Assembly (NCBI GenBank): GCA_036768485.1
Contig: JAVLUZ010000164.1
Location: 248,001-312,000, forward strand
Source of the DNA: Mermis nigrescens
Taxonomy: Eukaryota; Nematoda; Enoplea; Mermithida; Mermithidae
Direction: 5' to 3'
Length of the DNA stretch: 64,000 nucleotides
The notes below the pieces were generated by a model. The model saw only the letters and a list, made by a program, of their open reading frames with translations. It did not search any database and was not told the DNA's origin. Of this stretch, positions 13,184 to 25,839 are shown in pieces (the stretch's first letter is position 1; the number at the start of each line of letters is the position of its first letter). The position numbers and the translations under genes were made by a program.

Positions 13184-13338
13184 TTGCTGACGATCGGTTA
13201 ATTGGTCGAAATCGGACTTGCCATTGTAAAAATTTTCAAAATGCTGAGTGAGCAACGTATCGACTATTTTACGTTCGCGATTAGTATCGCCAGGCACTAA
13301 TCCGTTCAATTTGTTTTCGCCGTAAACGTTACCAAGAC
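13184..13338 (-). CDS. RhoGEF2: RhoGEF exon 10: RGS-like domain
   Basis: A 155-base exon that completes the Gly codon from exon 9 and ends in phase 0 at GTAATT. The joined protein reads RMLGLGNVYGENKLNGL, then GDTNRERKIVDTLLTQHFE, then DFDQLTDRQQ. The GLGxxYGEN and GDxxRER motifs are hallmark positions of the PDZ-RhoGEF/LARG RGS-like domain. Confidence 0.95.
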
Positions 13339-15104
13339 CTAAAGCGCGTAAGAGCCTCATGATGAACGTACAAAAATTTGCCATGGAAATATGCAGAAAA
13401 AATGAAATAAGTTCAAAAAACGGTGTTCATAGAACAGACACGTGAGTTTGATTTTCCAATTTAAATTTTCATTCGAACAACATTTATAAGCGAAGTTGAT
13501 ATTGCTTTTAAAACGAAAGGCAATGCAGCACTCAACTAAAAAAGAAAATACGAAAAAATTTAATTTATAAGGTGATAAATTTTGAATTTGTTTTATGGCA
13601 ACAAATTATATGCGAAATGCATAGTGTGTAATGCTTAGTTCAAAAACAACTCGGAAAAATCACATCACAAGCTGATTCTGGAGCGAAGCAGTAAGTTTTT
13701 TAATATCGCCATATACTACGTCACGATTGCTACGCCCACGGTCATACGCCCAATTTGTTTGTATGCATCAAACGATGATTGAATTTTCTAATTAAAGTAG
13801 TCTCACAAGCTAGCAAAATTTGGGAAAAATATACCGACTCGTGTAATGCTGATAAATAACAACCTTGATTTCAACCTGTTTTATCGATATAATAATGACA
13901 CATACATGCTAAAAAACATATAAACTAGAACAAAAGATAGATACATAAATCGCAGTACCCGCGTTAAATAGGGCGACAAAGCTTAAAACAGACTAGTTCC
14001 GGTCTCAACGTTTCCCTAGTCATAACAAATCCATATAAACATGCACAGATAAGAAATTCTTGGAGTTTAACTGAAAAATATTTTCTAAAGTGCCTTTTTT
14101 GGGCTCAAAAACGATGAGTATGAGTCAAAAACGCCAGTTTTTAAATTTTTCTAATAATGCTATTTCTTTACAGAATCTAAAATTATTCAAAAATTTTGCG
14201 AGAAAACGTACAAAAATTCGCGTAAATTGACCAGAATATATTCAGAAAGCTGAGTATATGTATGGCACGAAACGCCGAAAATTTGAAGCTTCTAAGTAAA
14301 ATGTTCGTTAAGAACGCTAAAAACATCACCTTTTCTCCGAAGTTTTTTCAGAAAATTGTGAATTCTGGTGAAACGGGGGTGGTGGCAAAAGTTCTAGTAA
14401 GTCAACCTTATCGCGGGTGGGGAATCTACCCGAAGCGATCGTATGGCCAAACAAGTCACAAGCATACAGGCATGGCATGGCCGATTTGGGGAGGACAAAA
14501 ATTGACCTTTTCTGGGCCAAAATGACCTCAAAAACTGGTAAAAATGCTAAAAATAGCGTTTAAACTACGTATTCCAAGTTGATGGACTTCAAGCACTTTT
14601 AGAGAAAATTTCCAATTTTAATTCACCTTCGTTTTGCCTTATTTTCTCACAAAATTACCTATTTTTCCATTCCGGGCGGGAGGTTTAGAAAACCCCGAAT
14701 TCTCACGTGCATGTCTGGCCAGAACGTTTGCCAATATATAAGGAAATAAACTCTGCTAATTTTTAAACTTATTTTTCGATCTTAATCCAAGTTTACTTCG
14801 GAGCAGTGTATTTTAAGTTAGCGACGAGTGCATGAAACCAATTAACCAGTTTTGTACTTTCCAACTTACGAATTTCTGACAAGACTGTAGTTTTTTCGGC
14901 CCTTTTCTAAATGTTCTACATAATCGGGCTTCTTTTTATACTTTCAGGCAAATACATATCATGTCTTCGATTTAAGACTTGGCCATTAGCAACCGGAGAC
15001 CAGAAAGTACATAATATCACTTTAAACATCCCTTCGGTATTAATGTTTACACGCACAGTAAATAGTGCAAAAACAGATTGAGAAATGCCTGGAGAAGAGC
15101 TCAC
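13339..15104. other. Intron 9 with repeat fragments
   Basis: The part at 14030-14440 resembles the element at 52412-52817, including a CATGCACA-type end near 14039, a TGAGTATGAGTCAAAAACG block and a GGCACGAAACGCCG palindrome. The part at 14452-14727 resembles 28844-29120, ending GTGCATGTCTG, with weak 5-of-8 flank matches. The rest shows nothing. Confidence 0.5.
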
Positions 15105-15318
15105 CAAGCATTCTTTTGTTCCTAAAATCAGCCATTAAATCATTAATTTCGTCCAACGCTTTTTGCCTAGCTTTGACGAATATGCGACGCATAACTTCGT
15201 CATGATCAATATCACTCGAACTAGAGGCACTTAAAGCACCACTATTTGTCAGTAAACTGTACAAAATGGCATCTATTTCGTGCACTACAGGCATGTCAAT
15301 ACTGCAAACGCGCAAAGG
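15105..15318 (-). CDS. RhoGEF2: RhoGEF exon 9: RGS-like domain
   Basis: A 214-base exon, phase 0 at its start and phase 1 at its end, between TTTTTCAG and GTGAGC. It starts PLRVCSIDMPVVHEID, holds a variable loop (GALSASSSSDID), and ends EINDLMADFRNKRML plus the first base of a Gly codon. The opening PLRV and the closing ADFRNKRMLG match the equivalent positions of mammalian RGS-like domains (APLRV, DYRTKRTLG). The Ser-rich loop is lineage-specific. Confidence 0.94.
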
Positions 15319-16844
15319 CTGAAAAATAAGTGGACTACGGAGACGATCTTCTTCATTTTACGTATTTTGCATAAAATGCATTGAAAACCAGCATTTCAAT
15401 GCAAAACATACTGAATCTCATACAAAATATGCATAGTAAGTACATACTAAACGAACAATCTGACTTTATTCCATTCAAAAATCGATTTTTCCTTCTTCCG
15501 TTTCCTATTAATTTGACAAATCGACATCTTTCTACACGTACTATTGTTTAGAAATCGTAAAAAAATTATCAATTATATGTATGGCAATCTTTAAGTCGTA
15601 CTTTCTTCGCAGACTTAATCGCTCGATAAATTTAGCTTTTTAATAGCCCAATACTCGGATACTTTACGGTTATTTCGATTCATAATTTCTAAGTCTTTAA
15701 AACGACTCGAAAGCAGATCATTGTCTGGATTGTATTGCCAAAAAATCCTATGACATTCAGTCCCGCCCGTCTATTATTGATACGTCGCCATGGGACTTTT
15801 ATGCATTTAATGGCAGTTGTAAAAAAATCAGACGCATTATAAGTAGATAAAACGGGTACAATAAACAAGCTCATCAAAAAATTTGCGAAGCGAGAAAAGG
15901 GCAATGAGTGTCATCGAAAAATTTCACCGGATCTGTTCGAAAATTGACGAGACATGCAAAAAAGCGCATTAAAAATCAGAGACTATAGCCGAAAATGTTG
16001 TTGAGAAATTTGACAAAAATTTAAAAAAATAATTATATGACAAACTGGTTTTTTAAATAGCGATGAAGAAAACTTCGGCAAGATATGAATATAAAAAAAA
16101 TTTAAAAACATAAATTGATTTAGGAATTCCGGTAAATAATCACGCCTCTCCGTAAGACAGAACAAGTGTATATTTCAATAAAATTTGTAATATTAAAAAA
16201 TTGCAATACACACTCAACTCAAATGCATTGATAAAAAGTCTGAATATCTAAGCAATTCTCAAAAATTTTAGCTATCAAGTTTCTAAGTGTATCAGTTTAT
16301 TTTATTTTAATCTATTTTGGAAGAGTGCAAGTCCTAGTCCTTCATTAAGAGCAAAAATTTAGTTCATTTTTGATGGAAAATCTAAAGATAAAGATATGAT
16401 TGAAGAATCAAAATTCCTTTGAAGCGCAATGAGAAAAACCTTCCTCAATTATGCGAAGATAAGAACAAGCCGACTTCCATAATCAGCATTTATCATAGCA
16501 AAACATAGCTGTCGAGCTGCCTAGAAATAAAAAATATAAAGCTGCTTCTAGAATGCTTTCATCGATCGAAAGCACGCAAATAAATAAATAAATACGTCAA
16601 AAAATGGAATTCACGATTCCATAAATAACTTTATCGTTTAGCCCGAGTAAAATTAATAACATAGCTTATTTAAAGTAGCTAGCAATCAAAACTTTGAAAT
16701 GAAAAGAACAAAAGAATTTTTAAATGTCTCTCAGTGAACAAACAAATGAGGCGCCGAGATAAAAGGATGCAAATAAAAATGAGTCCCCAAAATACACGAA
16801 GATCGCAAATGAATAAAGTCGTAAAATAGCCGATAAATCATTAC
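15319..16844. other. Intron 8, nothing recognised
   Basis: About 1.5 kb of AT-rich intron without clear repeats, ORFs or structural signals; comparatively free of transposon debris. Confidence 0.6.
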
Positions 16845-16943
16845 CGCCGTGGGCGTCAAAAATGTCGAATGTATTTCGTAGGCCCATTTGCGCATGTCCT
16901 TGCTACTGCCGGACGAATAAAAGTCGGTAATAAGGAAGAAAAG
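16845..16943 (-). CDS. RhoGEF2: RhoGEF exon 8: RGS-like domain
   Basis: A 99-base exon of 33 codons, phase 0 at both ends, between ATTGCAG and GTAATG. It reads from LFFLITDFYSSGSSKDMRKW to FLTPTA and continues the RGS-like helices directly from exon 7 (DPSSL then LFFLITDFY, equivalent to DPSPLLFYL in PDZ-RhoGEF). Confidence 0.93.
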
Positions 16944-17229
16944 CTGCAATGCGATTAGCCAATAATAAATGCGAAAAACATTAATAAGAATGTAAATGAA
17001 GATCAATAATTAGAATAAAAACAGTCTAAAATCGGCAATTCATGCGAACAAGCTGACGCAGAAAAACGTTGGAGGAACAAAGATATTTCAGATTTTATCG
17101 CTTCAAAAACGGCAGACCAAAAAACAATCACAGACATATTTAAGAACGTGAAACTAAGTACAGAATTCCAGAACTTTATGATCGAATTCATCATAAACTG
17201 AAAAGAAGCTGAAAACAAGCCCATTTATA

Positions 17230-17710
17230 AAAACAAATGCCTTCACATATGTTTGCTGAATCAGGGAACAGGGATCAGGGGTCAAAAAATAATCTGTCGA
17301 TAAACGATTTTAAGCATACGTTTAACAGGGGGATTCCCTCCCAGGTTGGTCACCCCTATTTCCCCGAAGGTCTCAAAATTTTGGGTGAGGAGTTCCCGGC
17401 TACTTTTGGGGGAGGGAATAGATGATATCCAATTTCTGGCCAAAAACGATCGAGAGAATTTTTCCAAAAATCGGGTAGGGGGTTTAAAGATTTACTGGCT
17501 TTAGGGTTATGGAGGGGAATAGCCAATTTGAGTAAGGATCCCTACCCCCTTCTCATATGTACGCCTCAAAAGCCAGCAAATTTTTGACCCCCCCCGATTT
17601 TTAGAAAGAATCGAATTTTTTGGCCAAAAATTATAGGTCATACAGCACCCCCTCAATATTGGCTGGGGTCCCCCCAACTGAGATTTTGAACCGTTAACAC
17701 ATACTTGTCA
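17230..17710. repeat. C-run-rich dispersed repeat
   Basis: Blocks such as TCAAAATTTTGGGTGAGG, GACCCCCCCCGATTTT and GGTCCCCCCAACT recur in similar order or inverted at 43100-43300, 44020-44210, 47400-47530 and 52960-53140. This makes it a member of a dispersed family with long C or G runs. Clear ends are not visible in this copy. Confidence 0.5.
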
Positions 17711-18749
17711 GTTGCAATTTTTTTTATTTTCTATGAAAAAGCCTTCCGAGGTTTAGAAGAACTTTTACTGATGCCTCGCCGCACTATAACATAAATTCAG
17801 AAAATATCGAAAATTCTGTCTAATTAAGGCTGGTAACTTTAGCATCAACACTCGACACGCGTCATTTTGATGATTTAATGGAGAAAACTAGTTTTAAATT
17901 TTCAATTCCAACAACGTTTCGTACATATTGACACTTAAAAACTGCCTAAGTCATTCAACAAACGGATTTTCAGCATGGTTCAAATTGATATAACGCAAAA
18001 TACATTCCTTGAAAATAAATTAAATATAAATTGAGATCAAAAGTAAACTAAATCAGCGAACGCAACTCTGTGCTTCTTTCTATATTTTGCACTGAATCAA
18101 GATTTTTTGATTAACTACGCTACACCAATACAAAGATCTACGAGAATTAAGAATTCATAGCCACGGATTGCATTAGACCAAAGCCTAACCGTGCTAAAGG
18201 CACGCTTCCTTTACTTCAGTAACGACATTTAATACATATATACGTGTTTATTGCAACGCTTACATTACATAATTTCACTGCATTTTTAGGGTGAAGACAG
18301 GTTCTCATTAAGCGTTTAACTAAACATCCACTGCGTGACACGTATTTACTATATATTTTTGAAAGTTTGTTTGTTTGTATGTATGTAAGTATGTTCGTAT
18401 GTTTGTGCCGGGTTGGCTCCGGCCCAATGAAATTTGGTGGGCTGATATTTTGGGCCGAGGTCGGTCCAATGGGGGAAGGAGCCGTAGCGATCTTGAAATT
18501 TCGACAAACGCACCCATTGGCCCTGGGCAGAGAAAGAGTAGGGTTTGGCCCTGTGCTATAAGCCTTCACAATTTCGGGAGATGGCCGATTTTTTGCTATT
18601 TTTTTCAAAAATTAGTTTATACTGTTTGTATAGGGATATCCCGGCCAAGAGGAGCATGCCTGGCGACACTATGTACATTGTTATATGTTATAGCATTGGT
18701 GGGCACTGTGAAACATCAAAATACGGGTTTAACCAAATGATGCTATAAC

Positions 18750-19170
18750 ATAGGCAATTTTATAAGATAGGCATGGTATGAGATACTATGTGCAACAAGA
18801 TAAGCAATGCTATAAGATAAGACGTGATATAAGATACTCTGTGCTACAGGATAGCAATACTATAAGATAAGACGTGATATAAGACACCCCGTGCTACAAG
18901 ATAGGCAATGCTATAAGATAGAAGGTTATAAAAGATACCCCGTGCTACAAGATAGGCAATGCTATAAGATAGGAAGTGATATAAGATACCCCGATCTGCA
19001 AGATAGGCAATATTATAAGATAGTATGGGATATAAGATACCCTGTGCTACGAGATAGGCAATGCTATAAGATAGGTTTGGTATAGATACCCTGTCTGTGC
19101 CATAACATGCAGTGATATAAGATAGGAGATACCATCAGCTATAACATATCACGTGATATATGACACCCTT
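18750..19170. repeat. 51-bp tandem array (copy 1)
   Basis: Roughly eight imperfect units with core GATAGGCAATGCTATAAGAT and ATAAGATACCCCGTGC. Because 51 is 17 x 3, a 17-residue periodic open frame (core LQDRQCYKIG) appears on the plus strand. I treat this as a by-product of period length, not a gene. Confidence 0.85.
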
Positions 19171-19189
19171 TGCTACAACAAACAAAAAA

Positions 19190-19620
19190 TTTTTAAAACA
19201 TAAAAAATATGGTTTGACCGAAAAGATTTTTCAAAACATCCTAAAACACCAAAAATATGGTTTGACGGAAAAAATTTTCCAAAACATCCCAAAACATCAA
19301 AAATATGGGTTTGATTAAAAAAATTTTCCAAAACATCCTAAAACATCAAAAATATGGTTTGACGAGAAAAATTTTCCAAAACATCCCAAAACATCAACAA
19401 TATGGGTTTTATTAAAAAAATTTCCAGAACACCCCAGAACATCAAAAATATGATTATGGCTAAACAATTTTCAAAACCATTCTGTAACGTCAAAAATATG
19501 GATTTGATCAAAACAATGGTTGACAAAAGACATTTGAAAAAAATCCAAAAATAAAATATGGTTTGTACCAACAATTTTTTTAGAAATATCCCAAAAACAT
19601 CAAAAGTCTTGAAAAATAAA
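19190..19620. repeat. 48-bp tandem array (copy 1)
   Basis: Imperfect units with core AACATCAAAAATATGGTTTG and ATTTTCCAAAACATCC. They follow the 51-bp array directly and form the 3' half of the Helitron-like element. Confidence 0.8.
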
Positions 19621-19700
19621 AAATACAAGAGACGTATTAATTCCATATAGCTAATCAGGCCTAAGTTCAGCCCGGGCAACTGCCGGGCAGCTCAACTAGT

Positions 19701-20932
19701 TGATTATAAAATTAAAGATGGCATCCTTCGCACTAATGTTGTGCAAGAATAGGTAAACAGAGGAATACTGCATAAACGAAATCTACATAAACAAAGCGGC
19801 CTTTATTAGCTAAAATTATGGAATTTTCGAAGAATCAAATAACTTTAAAATGCTTGAGAGAAGAATTTTTCAACTAACTAGGATTTCTTGTTGAGTGAGA
19901 TAATTCATTAAACTTTTTCTTCGTAATTTTTCGACATTAGCAGTATATAACAAAAGGTCATGGATCGCAGAAGAGGAATCCCAGGAATCGAGGACAGTAA
20001 ATTTGATGTTCAAGCATTTCTTTGCAAGTCAGATGAAGAAAACGGTCAAAATGGCCTCTATAAAACGTTATCAGTCATGCGTTAAGGACGCCTTTTTAAA
20101 CTACTTTTTAGCCAAATTTCGACTGTATTTGTCGATTACTCGTCAAAGATTAAAAAAATAAATTTATAAATGAAATTTTTGGAATTTAATGGATGAAGGA
20201 AGAAATAAATAACCCAGCGCGTCAAAAAATTTATCGTCCCAAAAATGATGCAGAAAGGTTCCATAATCTCAAAAAAGTTGGACGACAGTACTAACTTTTC
20301 CGACTCTTCAGGCGGGAGTAGTACCCTCCTCCCTTCTGTGTGCAGCTATGATCGCTGAATTAAACATTACGTTCTATTTCTAAGCGAATGTATCACTACA
20401 GTTTTGCAGTCAAGTTTCAAAAGGTTTTGCAAATTCGAAAAACGTGCTTACGCTGATTACCATGCCACAATAGAAAAAAGTAAACGAGAAAACGCGCCCA
20501 GAAATCAAAGCCAAAAATCTACGCACTAACAAACCTAATTTGGAAGCTATGACGCAATACTCTCACATTCTGGCTTGACTTACAAAAAACAATGCCGTTC
20601 GTCGCTGTTTTTTAAGCAAATGCTCAATGATGAATTTTAGGCAGAAAGTAAGCTTTGGGAAAAACTAAACTTAAATCCGTTATTTCGCAGGCAGAGGTGA
20701 GCAAAGCAATCAGCTGCACAAAAACGCCTATTCGAAAAATCTCATAAAACAAAAGATCTCGTTTGAAATATCAAAAGGACAAAAGCGCAACATAAAACGG
20801 TAATTAACTTGAAAAAGAAAGTGTATAATAATTACTAGTTTAACTGCTAGCATAAAAGTTTATTACACTGAATAATAATCAGCAAAGCAATCAAGAATTA
20901 CAGTTGTAAAAAGATTAATAATAACAAGAACA
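19701..20932. other. Intron 7, nothing recognised apart from a short repeat block
   Basis: Mostly AT-rich unique sequence. A short block near 20260-20350 (TGATGCAGAAA, GACGACAGTA, TAGTACCCTCCTCCC) matches parts of the 12370 and 51820 repeats. Confidence 0.5.
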
Positions 20933-20957
20933 ATACTACTACTACTAATACTACTAC

Positions 20958-21022
<65 letters not shown>
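20933..21022. repeat. (ACT)n microsatellite
   Basis: About 90 bases of ACT triplets with two AAT interruptions, about 200 bases from the end of exon 7. Confidence 0.97.
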
Positions 21023-21231
21023 GAACAGCAAATAATATTCTAAAATACAAAATTCGAACCGAAAAGCAAACCTCGTGTCAGAAAGTCAGATTGATTAGCG
21101 TATTTTATGACTGTTCATTTATCATACGTGTTCCAGAATCGTAAATCAATAAATCAAACATACTTTGTAAGAGAAAAAAGGTAGAAGCGACGTAAAAAAT
21201 TAGAACGCGAGCAATAAATAAATCGTCTCAC

Positions 21232-21447
21232 CAAACTGGATGGATCGCAATTCGACAACAAATAATGTAAAAAGACGGCCAAATGCGCGGGACGATTTTT
21301 TAATTCGGCGAAATTGCTAAATGGGCCTTCGGTTTCCAGAGGAACCACGGATTCCGTATCCGAATCCGAATCTTCCTCCATCACATTCACCTGAGCCGTC
21401 GAAACGAAGTGTAAGCTGTTTGGATAAGCTCGCGAAGCTTGGGCGGT
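21232..21447 (-). CDS. RhoGEF2: RhoGEF exon 7: acidic stretch and start of RGS-like domain
   Basis: A 216-base exon of 72 codons, phase 0 at both ends, between CATTGCAG and GTGAGA. The first half carries an acidic patch (MEEDSDSDTES), comparable to the acidic segment in the RGS-like region of mammalian family members that helps stimulate Galpha12/13 GTPase. The second half, FAELKNRPAHLAVFLHYL followed by LSNCDPSSL, is a near-perfect match to the first helices of the LARG/PDZ-RhoGEF RGS-like domain and was the main clue to the gene's identity. Confidence 0.95.
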
Positions 21448-22069
21448 CTGCAATGAAGCGTTCGTTTCACTTCGTTTAAAACGTTAATTAGAATATCTTA
21501 AAATGGAACGATTGAGCAAATTTTTTTAACAACTACATAGATTCGGATGCGAAATCTGGAACATAAATCGAATTAGGGAAATATTATCGAGAAAAAACAG
21601 CAATTTTGTACATAGCTGGTTTGAAGAACTACAAAAATAGTTCAAGGGCGACAAACGAAAACGCGTGCGTACTACTAGCCTAATAGTGCTATTTTAGATC
21701 TTAGCAAATAACCGACAATAGCCGCGTGCTAAATATACTATTTTTGACATTGCGGCAGAAGCGATGCTTTGGTCAGCTGCGTGAAACGCGTCTGGCGAGA
21801 TAGTACAAAACGCGAGACATAGTACTATGTGCTGGCCGTGTTATTATATCATCACACATAAACGTCTTCTCGAAATCACAGAGCTTACTACCCTAACGAA
21901 TAAATGCATCGTTTCCACGGTGTATCCCAACACTGCCACCGCGAGTCCCAACATTGCCACCGCGAGTTCCAACATTCACACAGCAAGTCATACATCAACT
22001 TTGTCGGGGGAAGGGGGGGTAAACCCCTTACAATTGAAACCATCAGAATTCGGCGCAGACCTCCCAAAA

Positions 22070-22256
22070 TAACAATAATAATAATAAATGATAACAATAT
22101 TGATAATAATAGTAATAATAATAATAATATTTAATAATAATAATAATAATAATATTTAATAATAATAATAATAATATTTAATAAGAATAATTATAATATT
22201 TAATAATAATAATAATAATAATAATAATATTTAATAATAATAATAATAATAGTAAA
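22070..22256. repeat. (AAT)n microsatellite, interrupted
   Basis: About 190 bases of AAT triplets broken by ATATTTAATAAT units. It follows a repeat fragment (21900-22070) with CACTGCCACCGCGAGT, which recurs inverted at 23540-23690. Confidence 0.95.
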
Positions 22257-23007
22257 TGATAATTACAATGATTCTTATTACTCAAGACAAAAATTAAGAA
22301 ATTTATACGATTTTAGTGATTTATTGCAAATAAGTTATTTCGGACTTCTATTAAAATTGTTAGTCATATTTACATCCACACATATGCACAGGGGTGATTG
22401 AAAGCGTTACCCCAATTGAGGTCTTTAAAACTCAGGTACTGCCACGTAGTTTTTAGAACACAGATGTTGCTGCAGGAATATTTTGAGCTTACTTCAGAAA
22501 AGCCGAAAATTTACCTTGAAAACAGTAAAAAAATCATTCTTTCGGGCGCTTTGCGCCATGCTGACAATTTATTGAATTTTTCAAAGTAAAGATGCATAAA
22601 TTGGCGAAGACACATATATTTAGGGGTTAAAAGGTAGTTCAAGCAAACAAAACGCACAAGTTACATTAGTATACTCGTGCATAGAATTAGTATACAAAAA
22701 ATTAAGATTTAGTCTCTCACAAGTTCTTGATTTTGTTTGATATTCTGATAAAAAATGACAATTTTTAAAAAAAATTAATTGTGGAGACCCTCAATGTGGG
22801 CTCTTATTCGGTGACCCTTACCCCTTTCTGGCGACCCCAATCATCATTATCCAAGAAAATTAGGTACCAACTAATGCTTTTAAGGTATATATGTATCTTT
22901 TTAGTTCATACATATGCACACTTGGGCAGCAACTAGATTCCGGGAGTGGATCTTATGCGGCGAGCATAGAGGAAAAGACCGAACTTACAATTATGGGAGG
23001 TCTGCCG

Positions 23008-23558
23008 CAGGTACGTAGCTGGCTTTCTGAATTTGGGGGGGACTAAAATTTTGGAGGCAGATATCTCAGCAACTACTAATAGACAGCCAAAAATGATGGC
23101 GTTTTTTAGCATTTCTGAGCAAGCTCTACACACTGAAGAAGGAAAAGTTTTTAAAAAATTGCAAAATTAAAAAAATATGTTGTATAAAATGGTCACGCAA
23201 ATGATTCCTAAACATTTGAACCCGCTAAAAAATTGTTTGAATTGTTTTGTAATCAATTCTGGTGCATTGCAAACTAACGCAATGGGCATGAAAATAAATA
23301 ATTCTGCACAATGTATTAGAAAATTTTGATACATTCATTGATTATTACTCGATTTTGCGCTGTCCAGAAGACAAAACTATACAACCCGAAAATTTTTACC
23401 TTATCATTTCAAGTGTGCTATAATTTATTATGGCAGTCTTTCAAATGCGTTTCAAGAATTTTCAACTTTTTCCTTTGGGGGACACTTGCAAAAAAATATT
23501 TGTATTTCCAAAATTTTGGGGGACTTGTCTCCCCTAAACTCCCACAGCTATGTGCCTG
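23008..23558. mobile_element. Probable hAT-like element (CAGG-CGTAGCT family)
   Basis: The left end CAGGTACGTAGCTGGC pairs with the reverse complement of the right end, CAGGCACATAGCTGTG, at 12-13 of 16 positions. The flanks GTCTGCCG and AATTGCCG agree at only 5 of 8. The interior block with ATCTCAGCAACTACTA is shared with the element at 37217, supporting a common family. Confidence 0.6.
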
Positions 23559-23695
23559 AATTGCCGGATTTTGGAAATTTGAATTTTGAAGGGGTTGAAA
23601 CCCTTCCCCCCGGACAACGCCCATGTATGACTCGCTGAATTAATGTTGGAACTCGCGATGGTAGTGTTGGGACGGTGGCAGTGTGGGGACACGAC

Positions 23696-23932
23696 CATAG
23701 GTGGGCAGCACCAAAATTCTGGGGAATGCAAGATTTTTTAAAAGTAAAAAGAATGGCCTTAAAACACACCATTTTTCAACGTTTCTCATCAAGCACTATC
23801 CATTGGCATCTAAAAATTGCGAAAAAAAACAAAAAATTTCAAAAATTGAATTCTGGGGGGTATTTTGGTTTTTGAGAGGGGGTACTTTGGTTTCTGGGGT
23901 GCGTAACCCCCAAACCCCCACGCCCAGGTATG
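23696..23932. mobile_element. 237-bp hAT-like MITE (CATA ends)
   Basis: The left end CATAGGTGGGCAGC pairs with the reverse complement of the right end, CATACCTGGGCGTG. It is flanked by identical 8-bp repeats GACACGAC (23688-23695, 23933-23940). Copies occur at 42582-42811, 50906-51140 and 59165-59423, sharing TTGGCATCTAAAAATTGCG and runs of G around GGTTTCTGGGG. There is no coding capacity. Confidence 0.88.
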
Positions 23933-24895
23933 GACACGACCGTTTCTAACGATATGACGGATTTTTAGAGTTGACGAATAAAACGATTATAATACAATAG
24001 TTGATAAGCCGAGTATTTTTTTATTCACAATATTAATGAAAAGATTAAAGCAGAAATTGTGGATGAAATGTTAAATTTTCAATATTTGAAAATTGAAGGT
24101 GCTAGATTACTTATGTCTTAAGACGCAACACTAGATATGCAAAACAAATTACATTTTTAGCCTTAAAAAAACCAAAATAAAAAGGACGTGCGCTTACAGA
24201 AGATCTTAAATCTATAATGAATTCGTTAGAAACATCTTAAGATTATCGTTCATAATTGTGGTACACTGTTTTTGCGTTCAAAGACAATTTTTACATTACT
24301 GAGTATTGATTAAATTAGCCCTTTTACTCACAATAATTCATAGCCTCCCTCTCAACTGGGCGCAGTGCTAGATTCTGGTCGTTAATTTAACCGGCAATAT
24401 TTTAATACGATTTTGTCAAAATAAGCGTTTTCTGCTTAATTAACCAATATTCGAACGATATTTTCATTTTGTAAAAAAAATTGAAGCGAAAATCAAACAG
24501 AACAAAAATTTAGCAACATTAGTGCGCTGAAAATGAAAAAATCAATTGCAATCGCATGACTAAATCCGAAAAAATGATTTGGAGAGCTGTGAAGACATTT
24601 AGGTATCAGAGAACGATGAGAACAATATTTTGAAATAGTTTGCAAACAAAATTTGAATGATGAGCATGTTCGTTATTCGCTTCGTTCGAAGAATGAAAAA
24701 AATGTAAAACATGCGACGTATCATTGATAAATAATTCAGCTGTTCCCAGTTTTGACATAAGCAAGCATTATTTGAAGAGATATCCTTTCAGCAAAAAATG
24801 ATAACAGTCATGTAGCACAAATAGTTACTAAGGCTTAATCCTTTAGAAAACTCGAAGCAACCAAAACAGTTTAAAAGAAATTATTGTAACGAAGG

Positions 24896-25069
24896 CAGGC
24901 ACGTATCTCTGGGAGGAATGGGGGAGGGGTCCGGACCCCCACCCCAAAAAAAATTCAGAAAAATCGGAAACATGGGACTTTTTAAACGTTATTTTGTGCT
25001 ATTTTTGGCCCTTAGTCCCCCCAAACTTGGTGCTGGTCCCCCAAAACAATACGGCCAGCTACGCGCCTG
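24896..25069. mobile_element. 174-bp hAT-like MITE (CAGG ends)
   Basis: The left end CAGGCACGTATCT pairs with the reverse complement of the right end, CAGGCGCGTAGCT. It is flanked by identical 8-bp repeats AACGAAGG (24888-24895, 25070-25077). The interior is GC-run-rich with GGTCCGGACCCCC. It is very compact and likely a deletion derivative. Confidence 0.88.
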
Positions 25070-25839
25070 AACGAAGGTACAAACGGGAAACTATCAACGA
25101 CAGAGGCAAAACGCAGGCATTAAATTTTACCAGCTAAGGAGGATAAAATAGAGCTGAAGAATCGAACAGCTACCAAAACAAATCATTTGAAATTAATAAG
25201 TTCTTTATCACTATTGCAATTCATTTATTCAAGAATGCGCTGACATAAACAGTTGTACCTAACGTTTTGAAGATAAAAAGCGTCATTAACCAATTGATTT
25301 TGACTAGTTACTGGACTACATGCAAAACAAAGTCGTAAGCTTGCTTAATAGCCTATCGAGACCCATGCTAGCTTCGTATCCTAATCACATAAAATGTTGG
25401 ATTCGACAACAAAACACCCGAGAAATTCTCATAAATACAGAATTTTACCACTTTTCATCGTTTTTTAACTTTTCAGACAACAATTTTGCATATTTCGAAT
25501 CAAAACTTTAACCTTACTGATTTTCAAATATAAGTCGGACTTTCTAAAATACTGATTTTAGATACACGAAATACCTTTATTTTATTCACAAAATGTTTTT
25601 GTTCTGTTGCACACGTCAAAGAAATAATAAGGAGCCGGCCTGTATGAAGCAGAAGTCTTCTGAAGATTGATGAAGGTAGTCTCTTCTGAATTTCTATCAT
25701 GTTTCCTGGGATGAATTTAGGCACACTTCATAACGCTTTTTTTAAACTGAAATCATATTGTACACTCACGCTGTCTGGAAAATTGTTCACACTGGCAATA
25801 AAATTGTTTTGAAATTGACATGAGTTATATCATCACAAT

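Larger units (their letters stand above)
18362..19700. mobile_element. Helitron-like element, copy 1
   Basis: It starts AAAGTTTGTTTGTTTG and a GGGTTGGCTCCGG block, and ends with a GC hairpin (GCCCGG...CCGGGC) eight bases before CTAGT. A hairpin followed by CTRRT is the classic Helitron 3' end. No terminal inverted repeats or target duplication are seen, as expected for Helitrons. The body is two tandem arrays: about 51-bp units with AGATAGGCAATGCTATAAGA (roughly 18750-19170), then about 48-bp units with AAACATCAAAAATATGG (roughly 19190-19620). There is no Rep/helicase coding, so it is non-autonomous. The same architecture recurs at 58867-60827. Confidence 0.7.

Noticed and set aside
18891..19085. 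Repetitive 17-residue protein (LQDRQCYKIG units)
   Set aside because: It is the 51-bp tandem array read in frame; the same occurs at 59744-59938 and has no start context or composition of a real protein.
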